A stretch of DNA of 64,000 bases. Origin: Jejuia sp043557195 (GTDB taxonomy: Bacteria > Bacteroidota > Bacteroidia > Flavobacteriales > Flavobacteriaceae). Of the stretch, positions 45,204-54,931 are shown in pieces. The stretch lies in NCBI GenBank assembly GCA_043557195.1, contig CP121314.1:1798001-1862000 (forward strand), read 5' to 3'. The translations under genes were made by a program, and so were the position numbers. Under the pieces are notes generated by a model, which saw only the letters and a list, made by a program, of their open reading frames with translations, did no database searches and was not told where the DNA came from. How positions within the stretch are numbered: position 1 is the first letter of the stretch; every line of letters begins with the position of its first letter.

Positions 45204-45230
45204 AAACACCTTCAAAAATTGAAGGTGTTT
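45204..45230 (+). terminator. Terminator after GDSL lipoprotein gene
   Basis: AAACACCTTCAA (45204-45215), loop AAA, TTGAAGGTGTTT (45219-45230), then TTGTTTTTC. Perfect 12-bp stem. Confidence 0.9.
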
Positions 45231-45362
45231 TTGTTTTTCTCAATTTTATCAGCGCATTCCATTTATTGTTAAAATTTTAACGCCTATTCCATAGGTTTCG
45301 TTAAAAGTTCAACAAACCTTTACAAATATCTTTAAACAAGTATCTAATTTTAGTAAAAGTTG

Positions 45363-45370
45363 TATTTTTG
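45363..45370 (+). promoter_or_regulatory. -7 box of the sucAB operon
   Basis: TATTTTTG, a perfect TAnnTTTG, 37 bp before the sucA ATG, giving a leader of roughly 30 nt. Confidence 0.5.
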
Positions 45371-45407
45371 AAGAATGTTTTTTCTAAAGTGATAGCAAAA
45401 GAAACTA

Positions 45408-48149
45408 ATGGATAAATTTTCCTTTTTAAACGCTGCTCACACAGCATATTTTGCAGATTTGTACGATCAGTATCTGCAAAATCCAGACAGTGTAGAACCT
45501 AGTTGGAGAGCCTTTTTTCAAGGCTATGATTTTGGTACTGAAAATTATGGATTAGATGGTGAAATTGTAGAAGGTGTAACTACACAAATACCTGAACACA
45601 TTCAAAAGGAGTTTCAAGTTGCTCGATTAATAGATGGTTATAGAAGCCGAGGGCATCTATTCACCAAAACCAATCCTGTTCGAGATAGAAGAACTTATGC
45701 GCCTACATTGGATATTGAAAATTTCGGTCTTTCCGCAAACGATTTAGATACTGTATTTAATGCTGGTGAAGTTTTGGGTATTGGTGCGCAAAGCCTTCGT
45801 GTAATTATAAAACACCTAGAAAGCATCTATTGCGATTCTTTAGGGGTTGAATATATGTACCTTCGTAATCCTGATGTTATAAAGTGGTGGCAGGATAAAC
45901 TGAATGTAAATGATAACCACCCAAGTTATTCAGCTGAAACCAAAAAGTATATTCTTTCAAAATTAAACCAAGCTGTTACTTTTGAAAACTTTTTGCAAAC
46001 AAAATATGTAGGACAAAAACGATTTTCTTTAGAAGGAGGAGAGTCATTAATTCCTGCAATTAGTAATACACTTTATAATGCTGTAGAAAAATATGGTGTA
46101 AAAGAATGTGTGTTAGGAATGGCACATCGTGGACGTCTTAGCACGCTAGTTAATATTTTTAGAAAACCTTTGCATGAACTTTTTAGCGAATTTGAAGGTA
46201 AAGATTTTGAAGATGAAAATATTGATGGTGATGTTAAGTACCATTTAGGGCTTACCTTGGATAAAACCTATCAAAACGGTAAGTCTATAAAAATGAATTT
46301 GGTTCCAAATCCTTCACACTTAGAAACCGTAGGCCCTGTAGCAGAAGGAATCACCAGAGCAAAAATTGATGCCGATTATGATGGGGACGATTCTAAAATT
46401 TTACCTATTCTAGTTCATGGCGATGCAGCAGTTGCAGGACAAGGTATTGTTTATGAGGTTGCCCAAATGAGTCAACTAAATGGATACAAAACAGGCGGTA
46501 CTATTCATATTGTTGTGAATAACCAAATAGGGTTTACTACAAATTATCTTGATGGTCGCTCAAGCACCTATTGTACAGATGTTGCTAAAGTAACTTTGTC
46601 GCCAGTTATGCACGTAAATGCTGATGATGCTGAAGCAGTTGTGCACGCGGTAGAAATGGCACTTGATTACAGAATGCGCTACAAAAAAGATGTATATATC
46701 GATTTATTGGGATATCGTAAATATGGACACAATGAAGGTGATGAACCTCGTTTTACGCAGCCTAATTTATACAAGAACATATCAAAACACCCAAATCCAT
46801 ATAAAATCTACTCTGACAAGTTAATTGCAGAAAACACCATTGATAAATCCTATTCTGCAAATATTGTTGCTGAATTCAAAAGCACTTTAGAAAGTGAATA
46901 TGAGAAGGCAAAAGAGGCAGATTCCTCTAAAGTTCGCGAATTCATGCAAGAACGTTGGGAAAGTTTTACTCGAAGAGGTGTTGATGCCATGTTAGTGGAT
47001 GAAAACACAACGTATCCAGAAGATAATTTAAAGCATATTTCTAAAGTTGTTTCTACGGTACCAGATGGCGTTAAATTTTTACGTAAAGCTGAACGTATTC
47101 TTGATGGTAGAGCTAAAATGGTTTTTGAAACTGATACTCTTGATTGGGGAATGGCAGAAACATTGGCCTACGGGAGCTTACTTGAGGAAGGTTATAATGT
47201 TCGTATTTCTGGTCAGGATGTAGAACGTGGTACTTTTAGTCACCGTCATGCAATTTTACGAGATATTATTTCAGAAGAACGCGTGAATCTTTTAAATACC
47301 AACCCTAACAATAAGGGTAATATGGATATTTTTAATTCATTCTTATCTGAATATGGTGTTCTTGGTTTTGATTATGGTTACGCCATGGCAAATCCCAACA
47401 CTCTAACCATTTGGGAAGCTCAATTTGGAGATTTCAGTAATGGTGCTCAAATTATTTTTGACCAGTATTTATCAGCAGCTGAGGACAAGTGGAAAGCACA
47501 AAACGGTATTGTGGTGTTATTACCTCATGGTTATGAGGGTCAAGGTTCTGAGCATTCTTCAGCTAGAATGGAACGTTATCTCCAATTATGTGGAAACGAC
47601 AATATGATTGTAGCAGATTGTACAACACCCGGAAACATGTTTCACTTGTTAAGACGACAAATGAAACGTGATTTTAGAAAGCCACTCATTGTATTTACTC
47701 CAAAAAGTTTATTGAGACATCCAAAAGCTGTATCATCTATAAGTGATTTAGCTGCTGGTTCTTTTGAAGAAGTTATTGATGATACCATTGATGCAAAAGG
47801 AGTTGAGAAACTAGTGTTCTGTACAGGTAAATTCTACTACGATTTATTAGCTAAACGAGAAGAATTAGGAACTAATAACGTTGCTTTGGTGAGAATTGAA
47901 CAACTATTCCCTTTGCATTTAGATAAAATTCAAAAGATAATTGATAAATACTCTAATGTTAAAAAGTACGTTTGGGCTCAAGAAGAACCTGAAAACATGG
48001 GTGCTTGGAGCTATATGCTACAACGCATGAATTTAGTGAAACTAGAAGTGAATTCTAGACCATTTAATTCTGTACCTGCTCCAGGTTCTAGTACAAGAGA
48101 TAAAAGAAGACAACAACGCGTTATCAATAAGGTGTTCGATATAGAATAA
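45408..48149 (+). CDS. sucA: 2-oxoglutarate dehydrogenase E1 component
   Basis: Thiamine-diphosphate decarboxylase of the TCA-cycle 2-oxoglutarate dehydrogenase complex. 913 residues: N-terminal FLNAAHTAYFADLYDQY segment for E2 contact, GMAHRGRLSTLVN, ThDP-binding HGDAAVAGQGIVYE and IVVNNQIGFTT, the transketolase pyrimidine domain (RISGQDVERGTFSHRHA; LPHGYEGQGSEHSSARMER), and C-terminal WAQEEPENMGAWSYM. All family marks are present. It is first in the sucA-sucB operon; E3 (lpd) is elsewhere. Confidence 0.98.
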   Translation: MDKFSFLNAAHTAYFADLYDQYLQNPDSVEPSWRAFFQGYDFGTENYGLDGEIVEGVTTQIPEHIQKEFQVARLIDGYRSRGHLFTKTNPVRDRRTYAPTLDIENFGLSANDLDTVFNAGEVLGIGAQSLRVIIKHLESIYCDSLGVEYMYLRNPDVIKWWQDKLNVNDNHPSYSAETKKYILSKLNQAVTFENFLQTKYVGQKRFSLEGGESLIPAISNTLYNAVEKYGVKECVLGMAHRGRLSTLVNIFRKPLHELFSEFEGKDFEDENIDGDVKYHLGLTLDKTYQNGKSIKMNLVPNPSHLETVGPVAEGITRAKIDADYDGDDSKILPILVHGDAAVAGQGIVYEVAQMSQLNGYKTGGTIHIVVNNQIGFTTNYLDGRSSTYCTDVAKVTLSPVMHVNADDAEAVVHAVEMALDYRMRYKKDVYIDLLGYRKYGHNEGDEPRFTQPNLYKNISKHPNPYKIYSDKLIAENTIDKSYSANIVAEFKSTLESEYEKAKEADSSKVREFMQERWESFTRRGVDAMLVDENTTYPEDNLKHISKVVSTVPDGVKFLRKAERILDGRAKMVFETDTLDWGMAETLAYGSLLEEGYNVRISGQDVERGTFSHRHAILRDIISEERVNLLNTNPNNKGNMDIFNSFLSEYGVLGFDYGYAMANPNTLTIWEAQFGDFSNGAQIIFDQYLSAAEDKWKAQNGIVVLLPHGYEGQGSEHSSARMERYLQLCGNDNMIVADCTTPGNMFHLLRRQMKRDFRKPLIVFTPKSLLRHPKAVSSISDLAAGSFEEVIDDTIDAKGVEKLVFCTGKFYYDLLAKREELGTNNVALVRIEQLFPLHLDKIQKIIDKYSNVKKYVWAQEEPENMGAWSYMLQRMNLVKLEVNSRPFNSVPAPGSSTRDKRRQQRVINKVFDIE

Positions 48150-48183
48150 AAACAAATTAAAATACAATTAAAATTATACACAC

Positions 48184-49398
48184 ATGATTTTAGAAATGAA
48201 AGTACCGTCTCCAGGAGAATCTATAACAGAAGTTGAGATTGCTGCTTGGTTAGTTGAAGATGGAGATTATGTTGAAAAAGATCAAGCGATTGCAGAAGTT
48301 GATAGTGATAAAGCTACATTAGAACTTCCTGCTGAAGCCAGCGGTACTATAACATTAAAAGCTGAAGAAGGTGATGCTGTTGCTGTTGGTGCGGTGGTAT
48401 GCCATATTGATACTAGTGCTGCAAAACCTGAAGGAGGAGATGCACCAGCGAAAGAAGATGAGAAGGAAGACGCACCTAAACAAGAGGCTGCAACACCCCA
48501 AGCTACTGAAACTAAAACGTATGCTACTGGAACTGCAAGTCCTGCCGCTAAAAAGATTTTAGCTGAAAAAGGCATGGATGCTTCGGCTATTCAAGGTACA
48601 GGGAAAGATGGTAGAGTAACCAAGGAAGATGCTGTACAAGCCGTTCCTTCTATGGGAACACCAACAGGTGGCTCCCGAGGAAACTCAAGAAGTAAAATGT
48701 CTATGCTACGTCGTAAGGTTGCAGAACGTCTAGTGGAAGCTAAAAATACCACAGCAATGTTAACCACATTTAATGAGGTTGATATGTCTCCTATTTTCTC
48801 ATTAAGAAAAGAATACAAAGAAACTTTTAAAGCGAAACACGGTGTTAGCTTAGGGTTTATGAGTTTTTTCACTTTAGCCGTTGTAAGAGCTCTTAAAATG
48901 TATCCTGCTGTTAATTCTATGATAGATGGGAAGGAAATGATTTCATACGATTTCTGTGATATAAGTATTGCTGTTTCAGGCCCTAAAGGCTTAATGGTTC
49001 CTGTAATTAGAAATGCTGAAAATTTAAGTTTTAGAGGCGTAGAATCTGAAGTAAAACGTTTAGCTATTAGAGCAAGAGAAGGTGAAATTACTGTTGATGA
49101 AATGACTGGCGGGACGTTTACAATCACTAATGGAGGTGTATTTGGAAGTATGCTATCTACGCCTATTATTAATCCTCCACAAAGCGGAATCTTAGGTATG
49201 CACAATATCGTTGAACGCCCTGTTGCTGTTGATGGTAAAGTTGAGATTAGACCAATTATGTATGTTGCGCTTTCTTACGACCATAGAATTATTGATGGTA
49301 AAGAAAGCGTTGGCTTCCTAGTTGCTGTAAAAGAAGCTATAGAAAATCCAATAGAATTGCTAATGGATAATGAAGTTAAAAAAGCGTTAGAGCTTTAA
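48184..49398 (+). CDS. sucB: 2-oxoglutarate dehydrogenase E2 (dihydrolipoamide succinyltransferase)
   Basis: 404 residues. N-terminal lipoyl domain with the lipoyl Lys43 in EVDSDKATLELPA, an acidic Ala/Glu/Lys linker at about 80-115, the E1/E3-binding peripheral domain (SPAAKKILAEKGMDASAIQ...GRVTKEDA), and the catalytic acyltransferase domain ending with the active-site SYDHRIIDGKESVGFL. Start at 48184 (MILEMKVPSPGES) is preferred over the internal Met5 because of the A-rich leader and the family's N-terminus. It is 34 bp after sucA. Confidence 0.97.
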   Translation: MILEMKVPSPGESITEVEIAAWLVEDGDYVEKDQAIAEVDSDKATLELPAEASGTITLKAEEGDAVAVGAVVCHIDTSAAKPEGGDAPAKEDEKEDAPKQEAATPQATETKTYATGTASPAAKKILAEKGMDASAIQGTGKDGRVTKEDAVQAVPSMGTPTGGSRGNSRSKMSMLRRKVAERLVEAKNTTAMLTTFNEVDMSPIFSLRKEYKETFKAKHGVSLGFMSFFTLAVVRALKMYPAVNSMIDGKEMISYDFCDISIAVSGPKGLMVPVIRNAENLSFRGVESEVKRLAIRAREGEITVDEMTGGTFTITNGGVFGSMLSTPIINPPQSGILGMHNIVERPVAVDGKVEIRPIMYVALSYDHRIIDGKESVGFLVAVKEAIENPIELLMDNEVKKALEL

Positions 49399-49416
49399 TT
49401 AAAATAATACCGAATC

Positions 49417-49450
49417 AAAAAAAGCGAAACAGTACTGTTTCGCTTTTTTT
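49417..49450. terminator. Bidirectional terminator between sucB and VCBS gene
   Basis: Perfect 17+17 palindrome: AAAAAAAGCGAAACAGT (49417-49433) and ACTGTTTCGCTTTTTTT (49434-49450). It serves sucB (+) and the convergent VCBS lipoprotein gene (-). Confidence 0.93.
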
Positions 49451-49469
49451 ATTTCTGAAAAAATAGATA

Positions 49470-52400
49470 CTATTTAATTTCTAAAATTGAAAGTTCGTCA
49501 TTGGCATTTAGTAATATGATATGATCCTTACCATTTATTACTATTTTCTCAATAGCCTTAGTCTCTTTATCTGTGAAATTTCGATCTAAAACTGAAATTG
49601 TATTAGATTGTTTCTCCTCTGCGGTCAGTACAAATCCTCTAGACGCATCATAACGAATAGTTTCAACTTCGGCATCATAAATAGCGCCTACTCCTACAAC
49701 GCCTAATATGTTGTCTTTATTCATACCTAAAAATTCTATATCTAACACAGGCCCAAATTGAGCTTCTATCGGTAATTCTTTGAATTCTAACCGACCATTA
49801 CCTTTATTTTCGATATAGTAAGAAAGAAAACTTGAAACGCTTAAGTGTAAAGCCTCATCTATTTTATCTTTTCCATAAACATCATAAATGTTTGAAGATG
49901 CAAATGCTTTATAAGTTTTAAATTTTTCATTGAGAAAAGGTGTTTGCTCTGAAGAACATTCCTTCCCTCTAACAGGAAATAAATTGCCATCAGATTCTTT
50001 ACTTAAGGCAATATCAAAGCTCTTATTGTCATCAAAATAATTCGCATAAATATGCAATGGCTTATCCTTCTTAGGATGAAATTTGTTGTTTTCTCCAAAA
50101 TTTCCAACAAAATAATCTTCATCACCATCACCATCAAAATCGACTGGTTTTATTGTTTGAAACCAACCAGTAATATTATTAACTCCTAAATCTGCTTTAA
50201 TGAATTTGCCTTTTTCGTTCTTAAAAAAAGTAATAGGGAGCCATTCTCCAGCCACAATTAAATCAGCATCACCATCATTGTCATAATCAGAAAACGTCGC
50301 ATCATTTAGCATTCCTATCCTTTGTGCGTCAGGAGCGGATGATTTGGTAACATCTACCAAGTTTCCATTTCTATTTTCTAATAGATATGATTTTGGAGCC
50401 TTGGGATATTTACTTGGTATTACACGTCCTCCAACAAACACATCCATATCACCATCATTGTCATAATCATCGATAGCAATAGCTTTAGTTACACTCAGCA
50501 TCTTTGGTAGTTTCCCTTTTGAAAAATTACCTTTACCATCATTAATGTATAATCTATCTTGAAGTAATTTACTGTTTTCAGTATCTGAGTAATTTCCTGA
50601 AGCTACATACAAATCCAAATCTGAATCCCCGTCAACATCAAAGAAAAGTGCATTATTATCAGTAAAATTTTTATCAATTTCAAATATATTATTTGGAGTT
50701 AGCGAAAACTTACCCCCTTTATTTTGAACATATAATTGCGCTGCATAACCTTTGGTGTTCCCAATAAAAACGTCTTCTAAACCGTCATTATTCACATCCG
50801 CCACTGCCAAGGCAGCATCAATAGTTGACTGTTTTTGAGGTAACAGCAATTGTACATCATAGTCATTAAAATCTGTGGCTCGATGCTTATAGTTTATACT
50901 CAAATCTGAAGTATTGAGCTTCTTAAATTTGGGCACTAAAGCTGTTTTCAAATGGAATTTATCTGAAGCTTTTTCATGTGATAAATTTAATATACGATTT
51001 GCTTCAATATCAGTAAGTAATTGCGATTTATCATCTGGCCAAATCACTCGAACGCTATCTATCTTTTTCGACTTTCCTAAACCAAAATTCAAATTATAAC
51101 TTACAGAAGATTGATACCCTCTTATTGGGTTGACCTCCTTTAGTTGTGTATTACCTTTTGTATAGACTATTACTTTGGTGCCAACACCTTTAGTATTATA
51201 CTGTTGTCCTTTAAATGAAAACTTAATAAAATTATTTTCACTAATATCATTACGGTATAAGGAAGCTATTTCAGACTGGTTATTAAGCACCAAATCTAAA
51301 TCACCATCATTATCAAAATCGGCATATGCAGCACCATTTGAGTTAACTTTGGTGTCAAAACCAAAATTCAAACTAACATCTTTAAATGTATAGTCTTTAT
51401 TATTCAAAAACATATAATTATTCAGCTTCGTTGAAGGCATCATTCTAATGGCCTCTTCAAGACTAAATTTCTTATTACTCATGATGTCTTCGGCTATTTG
51501 ACGCTTGAAATCTTGATTGGTTAAATCTTTTTCAATCCCATTGGTAACAAATAAATCATTATAACCATCATTATTAAAATCTGCAATTAGTGGTGCCCAA
51601 CTCCAATCTGTTTTTGCTATGCCAGCAAGTTGCCCAATTTCGCTATAAGAATTTCTATTGTTATGCAACTGAAGCATATTAGCCATATATTGATAATGAT
51701 AGTCGTTTTCAATCATTAAATTAAAGTTACTTGTACTCATAGTTGCCATGTTCTCCTTACCACGCTTTCTATCAGCTGCCATCATATCTAGCACAACTAA
51801 ATCTGGTAATAAATCGTTATTAACATCCGCAAAATCACTACCCATACTATTTGTTGGAATATGTTTAAAATACTCCTGACACATTTCTGTAAATGTGCCA
51901 TCTTGATTATTTATGTATAGAAAATCAGGTTCGTAAAAATCGTTAGCCACATAAATATCCGTCCACCCATCGTCATTAAAATCACCAATTGAAGCACTTA
52001 ATCCCCATGCACTGTTACCTACACCAGCTTGTCTCGTGATGTTGTAAAAACGTCCATCATCATTTCTAAATAGCAAGTCAGAGTGTTCAAGGGTTAATGG
52101 CTTTTTTAAGTTTAAATCAATTGAAATTTGACTGTTAAAATCGGGTCTATGATTAACCAGGTACATATCTAAATCGCCATCTTTGTCATAATCAAAAAAG
52201 TAAGATTGAGTAGAAAAGGCATAACCTCCAGTTAAGCCATATTTTTTAGCTTCTTCTTTAAAGGTGTTATCCTGTTGATTTACATAGAGCAGATTTCTAC
52301 GCAAAACCATATTATTAAGGCTTCCTGATTTACAAACGTATATATCTAGCCAACCATCATTATTTATGTCTATCATGGTAACACCTGTGCTCCAGCCCTT

Positions 52401-52748
52401 ATCATCCTCAACTCCAGCAGTTTGAGTTATATCCTCAAAAACTAATCCGCCTTTATTCAGGTATAATTTATTTGAATTTTGATTTGAAGTAAAGTAAATA
52501 TCTTCTAATCCATCATTGTTTATATCACCTACTGCAACTCCACCACCGTTGTAGACATATGTGTAATTTAAAAAGTTGAGTTCCTTACTCTCTTTTACTT
52601 TGTTTTCAAAATTTATATTTGAATATGATGCAGGTATATTAGTGAATATAGTATTAGATTCACTCTGATATTCAGGATAATTAGGTTCGTTATTACATCC
52701 AAGGGTAAGAATTAGAATAAAGATGAAATAAATCCTAAAAGTACTCAT
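49470..52748 (-). CDS. VCBS/FG-GAP repeat lipoprotein with ASPIC/UnbV domain
   Basis: 1092 residues. Lipoprotein signal with LILTLGCNN (Cys near residue 18). The body is made of FG-GAP/VCBS repeats, each with a calcium-binding loop DxNxDGxxDxY (GDINNDGLEDIYFTSN, DINNDGWLDIYV, DFNDDGWTDIYVAN, DVDGDSDLDLYVAS and others), arranged as two beta-propellers. Between them at about 530-585 is an ASPIC/UnbV segment (GVGTKVIVYTKG, LNFGLGKSKKIDSVRVIWPD). Such proteins often accompany SusC/SusD pairs, but none is adjacent here. Surface-exposed binding of glycans or proteins is the likely role. Confidence 0.9.
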   Translation of the reverse strand: MSTFRIYFIFILILTLGCNNEPNYPEYQSESNTIFTNIPASYSNINFENKVKESKELNFLNYTYVYNGGGVAVGDINNDGLEDIYFTSNQNSNKLYLNKGGLVFEDITQTAGVEDDKGWSTGVTMIDINNDGWLDIYVCKSGSLNNMVLRRNLLYVNQQDNTFKEEAKKYGLTGGYAFSTQSYFFDYDKDGDLDMYLVNHRPDFNSQISIDLNLKKPLTLEHSDLLFRNDDGRFYNITRQAGVGNSAWGLSASIGDFNDDGWTDIYVANDFYEPDFLYINNQDGTFTEMCQEYFKHIPTNSMGSDFADVNNDLLPDLVVLDMMAADRKRGKENMATMSTSNFNLMIENDYHYQYMANMLQLHNNRNSYSEIGQLAGIAKTDWSWAPLIADFNNDGYNDLFVTNGIEKDLTNQDFKRQIAEDIMSNKKFSLEEAIRMMPSTKLNNYMFLNNKDYTFKDVSLNFGFDTKVNSNGAAYADFDNDGDLDLVLNNQSEIASLYRNDISENNFIKFSFKGQQYNTKGVGTKVIVYTKGNTQLKEVNPIRGYQSSVSYNLNFGLGKSKKIDSVRVIWPDDKSQLLTDIEANRILNLSHEKASDKFHLKTALVPKFKKLNTSDLSINYKHRATDFNDYDVQLLLPQKQSTIDAALAVADVNNDGLEDVFIGNTKGYAAQLYVQNKGGKFSLTPNNIFEIDKNFTDNNALFFDVDGDSDLDLYVASGNYSDTENSKLLQDRLYINDGKGNFSKGKLPKMLSVTKAIAIDDYDNDGDMDVFVGGRVIPSKYPKAPKSYLLENRNGNLVDVTKSSAPDAQRIGMLNDATFSDYDNDGDADLIVAGEWLPITFFKNEKGKFIKADLGVNNITGWFQTIKPVDFDGDGDEDYFVGNFGENNKFHPKKDKPLHIYANYFDDNKSFDIALSKESDGNLFPVRGKECSSEQTPFLNEKFKTYKAFASSNIYDVYGKDKIDEALHLSVSSFLSYYIENKGNGRLEFKELPIEAQFGPVLDIEFLGMNKDNILGVVGVGAIYDAEVETIRYDASRGFVLTAEEKQSNTISVLDRNFTDKETKAIEKIVINGKDHIILLNANDELSILEIK

Positions 52749-52775
52749 AAGCAGATAAAAGTATTTTTTAGTGGA

Positions 52776-53216
52776 TTATACTTTTTTAATCACATTGGTG
52801 ACTATACCCCAAATAATAAAACTATTTTCTTCGGTAACCATTATTGGGCTGTAATTGACATTTTCCGGTTGTAACCAAACACTATTACCATCAACTTTCA
52901 ATCGTTTCACTGTAAATTCTCCATCTAAAAAGCATACAGCTATTTTATTATTTGTAGGCTCTAGACTTCTATCTATAACTAGCAAATCATTATCATCAAG
53001 TCCAGCACCTATCATAGACTGACCACTTACTCTTGCAAAAAAAGTAGCTTCTTTATTTTTAATAAGTTCTCTATCTAAAGATAGTTGCTGCTCTTCAAAA
53101 TCATCGACAGGAGAAGGGAATCCAGCGGATATACCCATATCAAAAAAAGGAGCTCCCGAATTATTAAAAACCTTTGGATTAAAAAATGTTAAAGTTTGGG
53201 ACTTATGTAGTAGCAT
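52776..53216 (-). CDS. umuD: UmuD-like S24 peptidase (orphan, no umuC)
   Basis: 146 residues of the LexA/UmuD family without a DNA-binding domain. Self-cleavage site Ala31-Gly32 in GISAGFPSP, nucleophile Ser67 in VSGQSMIGAG and general-base Lys104 in EFTVKRLK; spacing matches UmuD. UmuD is cleaved under RecA filaments to UmuD', the partner of DNA polymerase V. The gene normally precedes umuC, but here the next gene is the unrelated VCBS lipoprotein 27 bp downstream, and no umuC is in the window. No clear LexA-box palindrome was identified upstream. Confidence 0.92.
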   Translation of the reverse strand: MLLHKSQTLTFFNPKVFNNSGAPFFDMGISAGFPSPVDDFEEQQLSLDRELIKNKEATFFARVSGQSMIGAGLDDNDLLVIDRSLEPTNNKIAVCFLDGEFTVKRLKVDGNSVWLQPENVNYSPIMVTEENSFIIWGIVTNVIKKV

Positions 53217-53302
53217 TTATAGGTTAATTAAACCGAAGTATAGTTTCGCATAAAGTTAATAAATATTGTATCTACAAGCTAGCTTTACAACATTTATTAC
53301 AT

Positions 53303-53334
53303 AAAAAAGTCGAGATACGTATCTCGACTTTTTT
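53303..53334 (-). terminator. Terminator of the exbB-exbD operon
   Basis: Perfect palindrome: AAAAAAGTCGAGATAC (53303-53318) and GTATCTCGACTTTTTT (53319-53334). It lies 25 bp past the stop of the last exbD and before umuD. Confidence 0.92.
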
Positions 53335-53358
53335 ATAAATATTAAGATTATTTATTAC

Positions 53359-53838
53359 TTACTGCATATTGGTCAAAGCATCACCTGAACCTGTAGTATA
53401 ATTAATTTTTAAAGCATTTACTTTTCTAAGTTCTTGCTTTACATCACCTACAATACCCATGTTTGCATCTCTATCTACTTTAAGCGATACCGTTAAGAAT
53501 GGTATAAGCTCTTCTCTCAAAGCAGCGCGTTCTGCAGCAATAAAAGCAGCTACATCACTAACAGAAGCAAAATCATCATTTAGCTGAATTCTAGCTTCTG
53601 TACCATACTTCTTATAGTTATCACTTGGCTTACCCATATAGATATAACTCACAGGGTTTTTCTTATCAAGTTTTTCAATTTGATCTGCAACAGGTAGTGA
53701 ATTTTTAATTTTTAAGGTATCCTCTCTCATCACGGTAGCAACCATAAAGAAGAATAATAACATAAAAACAATATCTGGTAAAGACGCCGTATTAATTGGC
53801 GCTAATCCACCATCTTTTTTCTTTTTAAACTTAGACAT
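53359..53838 (-). CDS. exbD: ExbD/TolR-type biopolymer transport protein (second copy)
   Basis: 159 residues. Short cytoplasmic N-terminus (MSKFKKKKDGGLAPINTASLPD), one transmembrane helix (IVFMLLFFFMVATVM) with the preceding Asp (LPDIVFM) that corresponds to the proton-carrying Asp of ExbD, then a periplasmic domain with VSLKVDRDANMGIVGDVKQELRK. It would form with ExbB the motor that powers TonB. It is 27 bp downstream of the first exbD, the last gene of the operon. Confidence 0.9.
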   Translation of the reverse strand: MSKFKKKKDGGLAPINTASLPDIVFMLLFFFMVATVMREDTLKIKNSLPVADQIEKLDKKNPVSYIYMGKPSDNYKKYGTEARIQLNDDFASVSDVAAFIAAERAALREELIPFLTVSLKVDRDANMGIVGDVKQELRKVNALKINYTTGSGDALTNMQ

Positions 53839-53865
53839 ACTTTTAAGTTTTTAATTCTAAATTAT

Positions 53866-54474
53866 TTATTCAACTACTTCAGAGAGCTTTTGAGGAATCT
53901 CTAGTTTAATTTGATCTATAAGGTCTCCAAGCTTCTTTCTATTTCCATTCCACCTTACATCATCATGTAAAACATTCATTTCCTGATAATTCATATTAGG
54001 AAAGCCCTTTGAAGCTCCAATCTCTAAAGCGCGTCTATTTCTTAGCTCATTATATGCAGCAACCAACTCGTTTTGAACCGATATATATGCTGCATAAGAA
54101 GTCTCACGGTCATTCTTCAAAGAGATAATAGCTTTATCTGGGTTATCAGAAGACTTCGGGTCTTTAGGGCCTTGACAAAATCCACAAGAACCATCTCCAT
54201 TATTATCCAAAAACTCTTTAGCCGCTTTTCTCAAATCTTTAATTTCCATAGGCTCATCTTCAACAAGTAATTGATCTTGCTTGTTAACTAAAACCGTGAA
54301 AATATTTTTCTGCTTGATAATAGGTGGATCTGTATTATCTTCCATTGGGGGAAGCTTTCGGTTAATTCCCGAATCTTTCTCAATGGTAGTTGTTACCAAG
54401 AAAAATATCAATAATAAGAAGGCAATGTCGGCCATTGAGCCTGCATTAACTTCAGGTGCTGCTCGTTTTGCCAT
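53866..54474 (-). CDS. exbD: ExbD/TolR-type biopolymer transport protein (first copy)
   Basis: 202 residues. N-terminal MAKRAAPEVNAGSMADIAFLLLIFFLVTTT: the helix is preceded by the key Asp (SMADIAF). The periplasmic part is larger than in the second copy and contains a short Cys-x-x-Cys (CGFCQ) inside a Gly/Asp-rich insert, which is unusual for ExbD and could form a disulphide. It is one base after the stop of the small membrane protein gene, so translation is probably coupled. Two different ExbD proteins with one ExbB is common in Bacteroidota. Confidence 0.9.
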   Translation of the reverse strand: MAKRAAPEVNAGSMADIAFLLLIFFLVTTTIEKDSGINRKLPPMEDNTDPPIIKQKNIFTVLVNKQDQLLVEDEPMEIKDLRKAAKEFLDNNGDGSCGFCQGPKDPKSSDNPDKAIISLKNDRETSYAAYISVQNELVAAYNELRNRRALEIGASKGFPNMNYQEMNVLHDDVRWNGNRKKLGDLIDQIKLEIPQKLSEVVE

Positions 54475-54475
54475 A

Positions 54476-54910
54476 TTATTTAATCATTTTTTTAATTCCG
54501 TAAAACAACATTGATCCGCCAGCAACTAATATAAGAGCATAGAACAAATATAATCCTGCGCCTAATAATTTTGATCCGCCTGCTGATAATGTACCTCCTT
54601 CTTTTAACGGTGTTTCTACACCATTAGCTAGTCCGAAATAACAAATTGCTGCAAGTATAGCAAAGGCACCAACACCCTTTAAAGTACTTTTTAGAGTGTC
54701 TGGATTAGTCAATATATTTTTCAAACTAAATACAACAACAAATGCCAGTGTTAATCCTAGTACAATGTATGCTATATACATAATGGTATCAACTGAACCG
54801 CTAGCTTCTCCAGCTTTTACGGCTTCATCTCCCGCTGATATTATCATCGCTAGAAACGCTATAGAAAGTATTCCAACAACAGCTAATACTATGGTTAATA
54901 TTTTTTTCAT
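54476..54910 (-). CDS. Small membrane protein of the ExbBD operon
   Basis: 144 residues with four hydrophobic helices (LTIVLAVVGILSIAFLAMI; IMYIAYIVLGLTLAFVVVF; GVGAFAILAAICYFGLA; GAGLYLFYALILVAGGSMLFYG). Periplasmic loops are short and rich in Gly/Ala/Glu. Family unknown to me by name, but its place between exbB and exbD, 21 bp after exbB and one base before exbD, points to a role in the same motor complex. Confidence 0.8.
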   Translation of the reverse strand: MKKILTIVLAVVGILSIAFLAMIISAGDEAVKAGEASGSVDTIMYIAYIVLGLTLAFVVVFSLKNILTNPDTLKSTLKGVGAFAILAAICYFGLANGVETPLKEGGTLSAGGSKLLGAGLYLFYALILVAGGSMLFYGIKKMIK

Positions 54911-54931
54911 AATAGTTACAATTTTAAATTA

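Noticed and set aside
48591..49205. 204-residue open frame antisense to sucB
   Set aside because: Shadow of the acyltransferase gene; composition follows the reverse complement of conserved codons.
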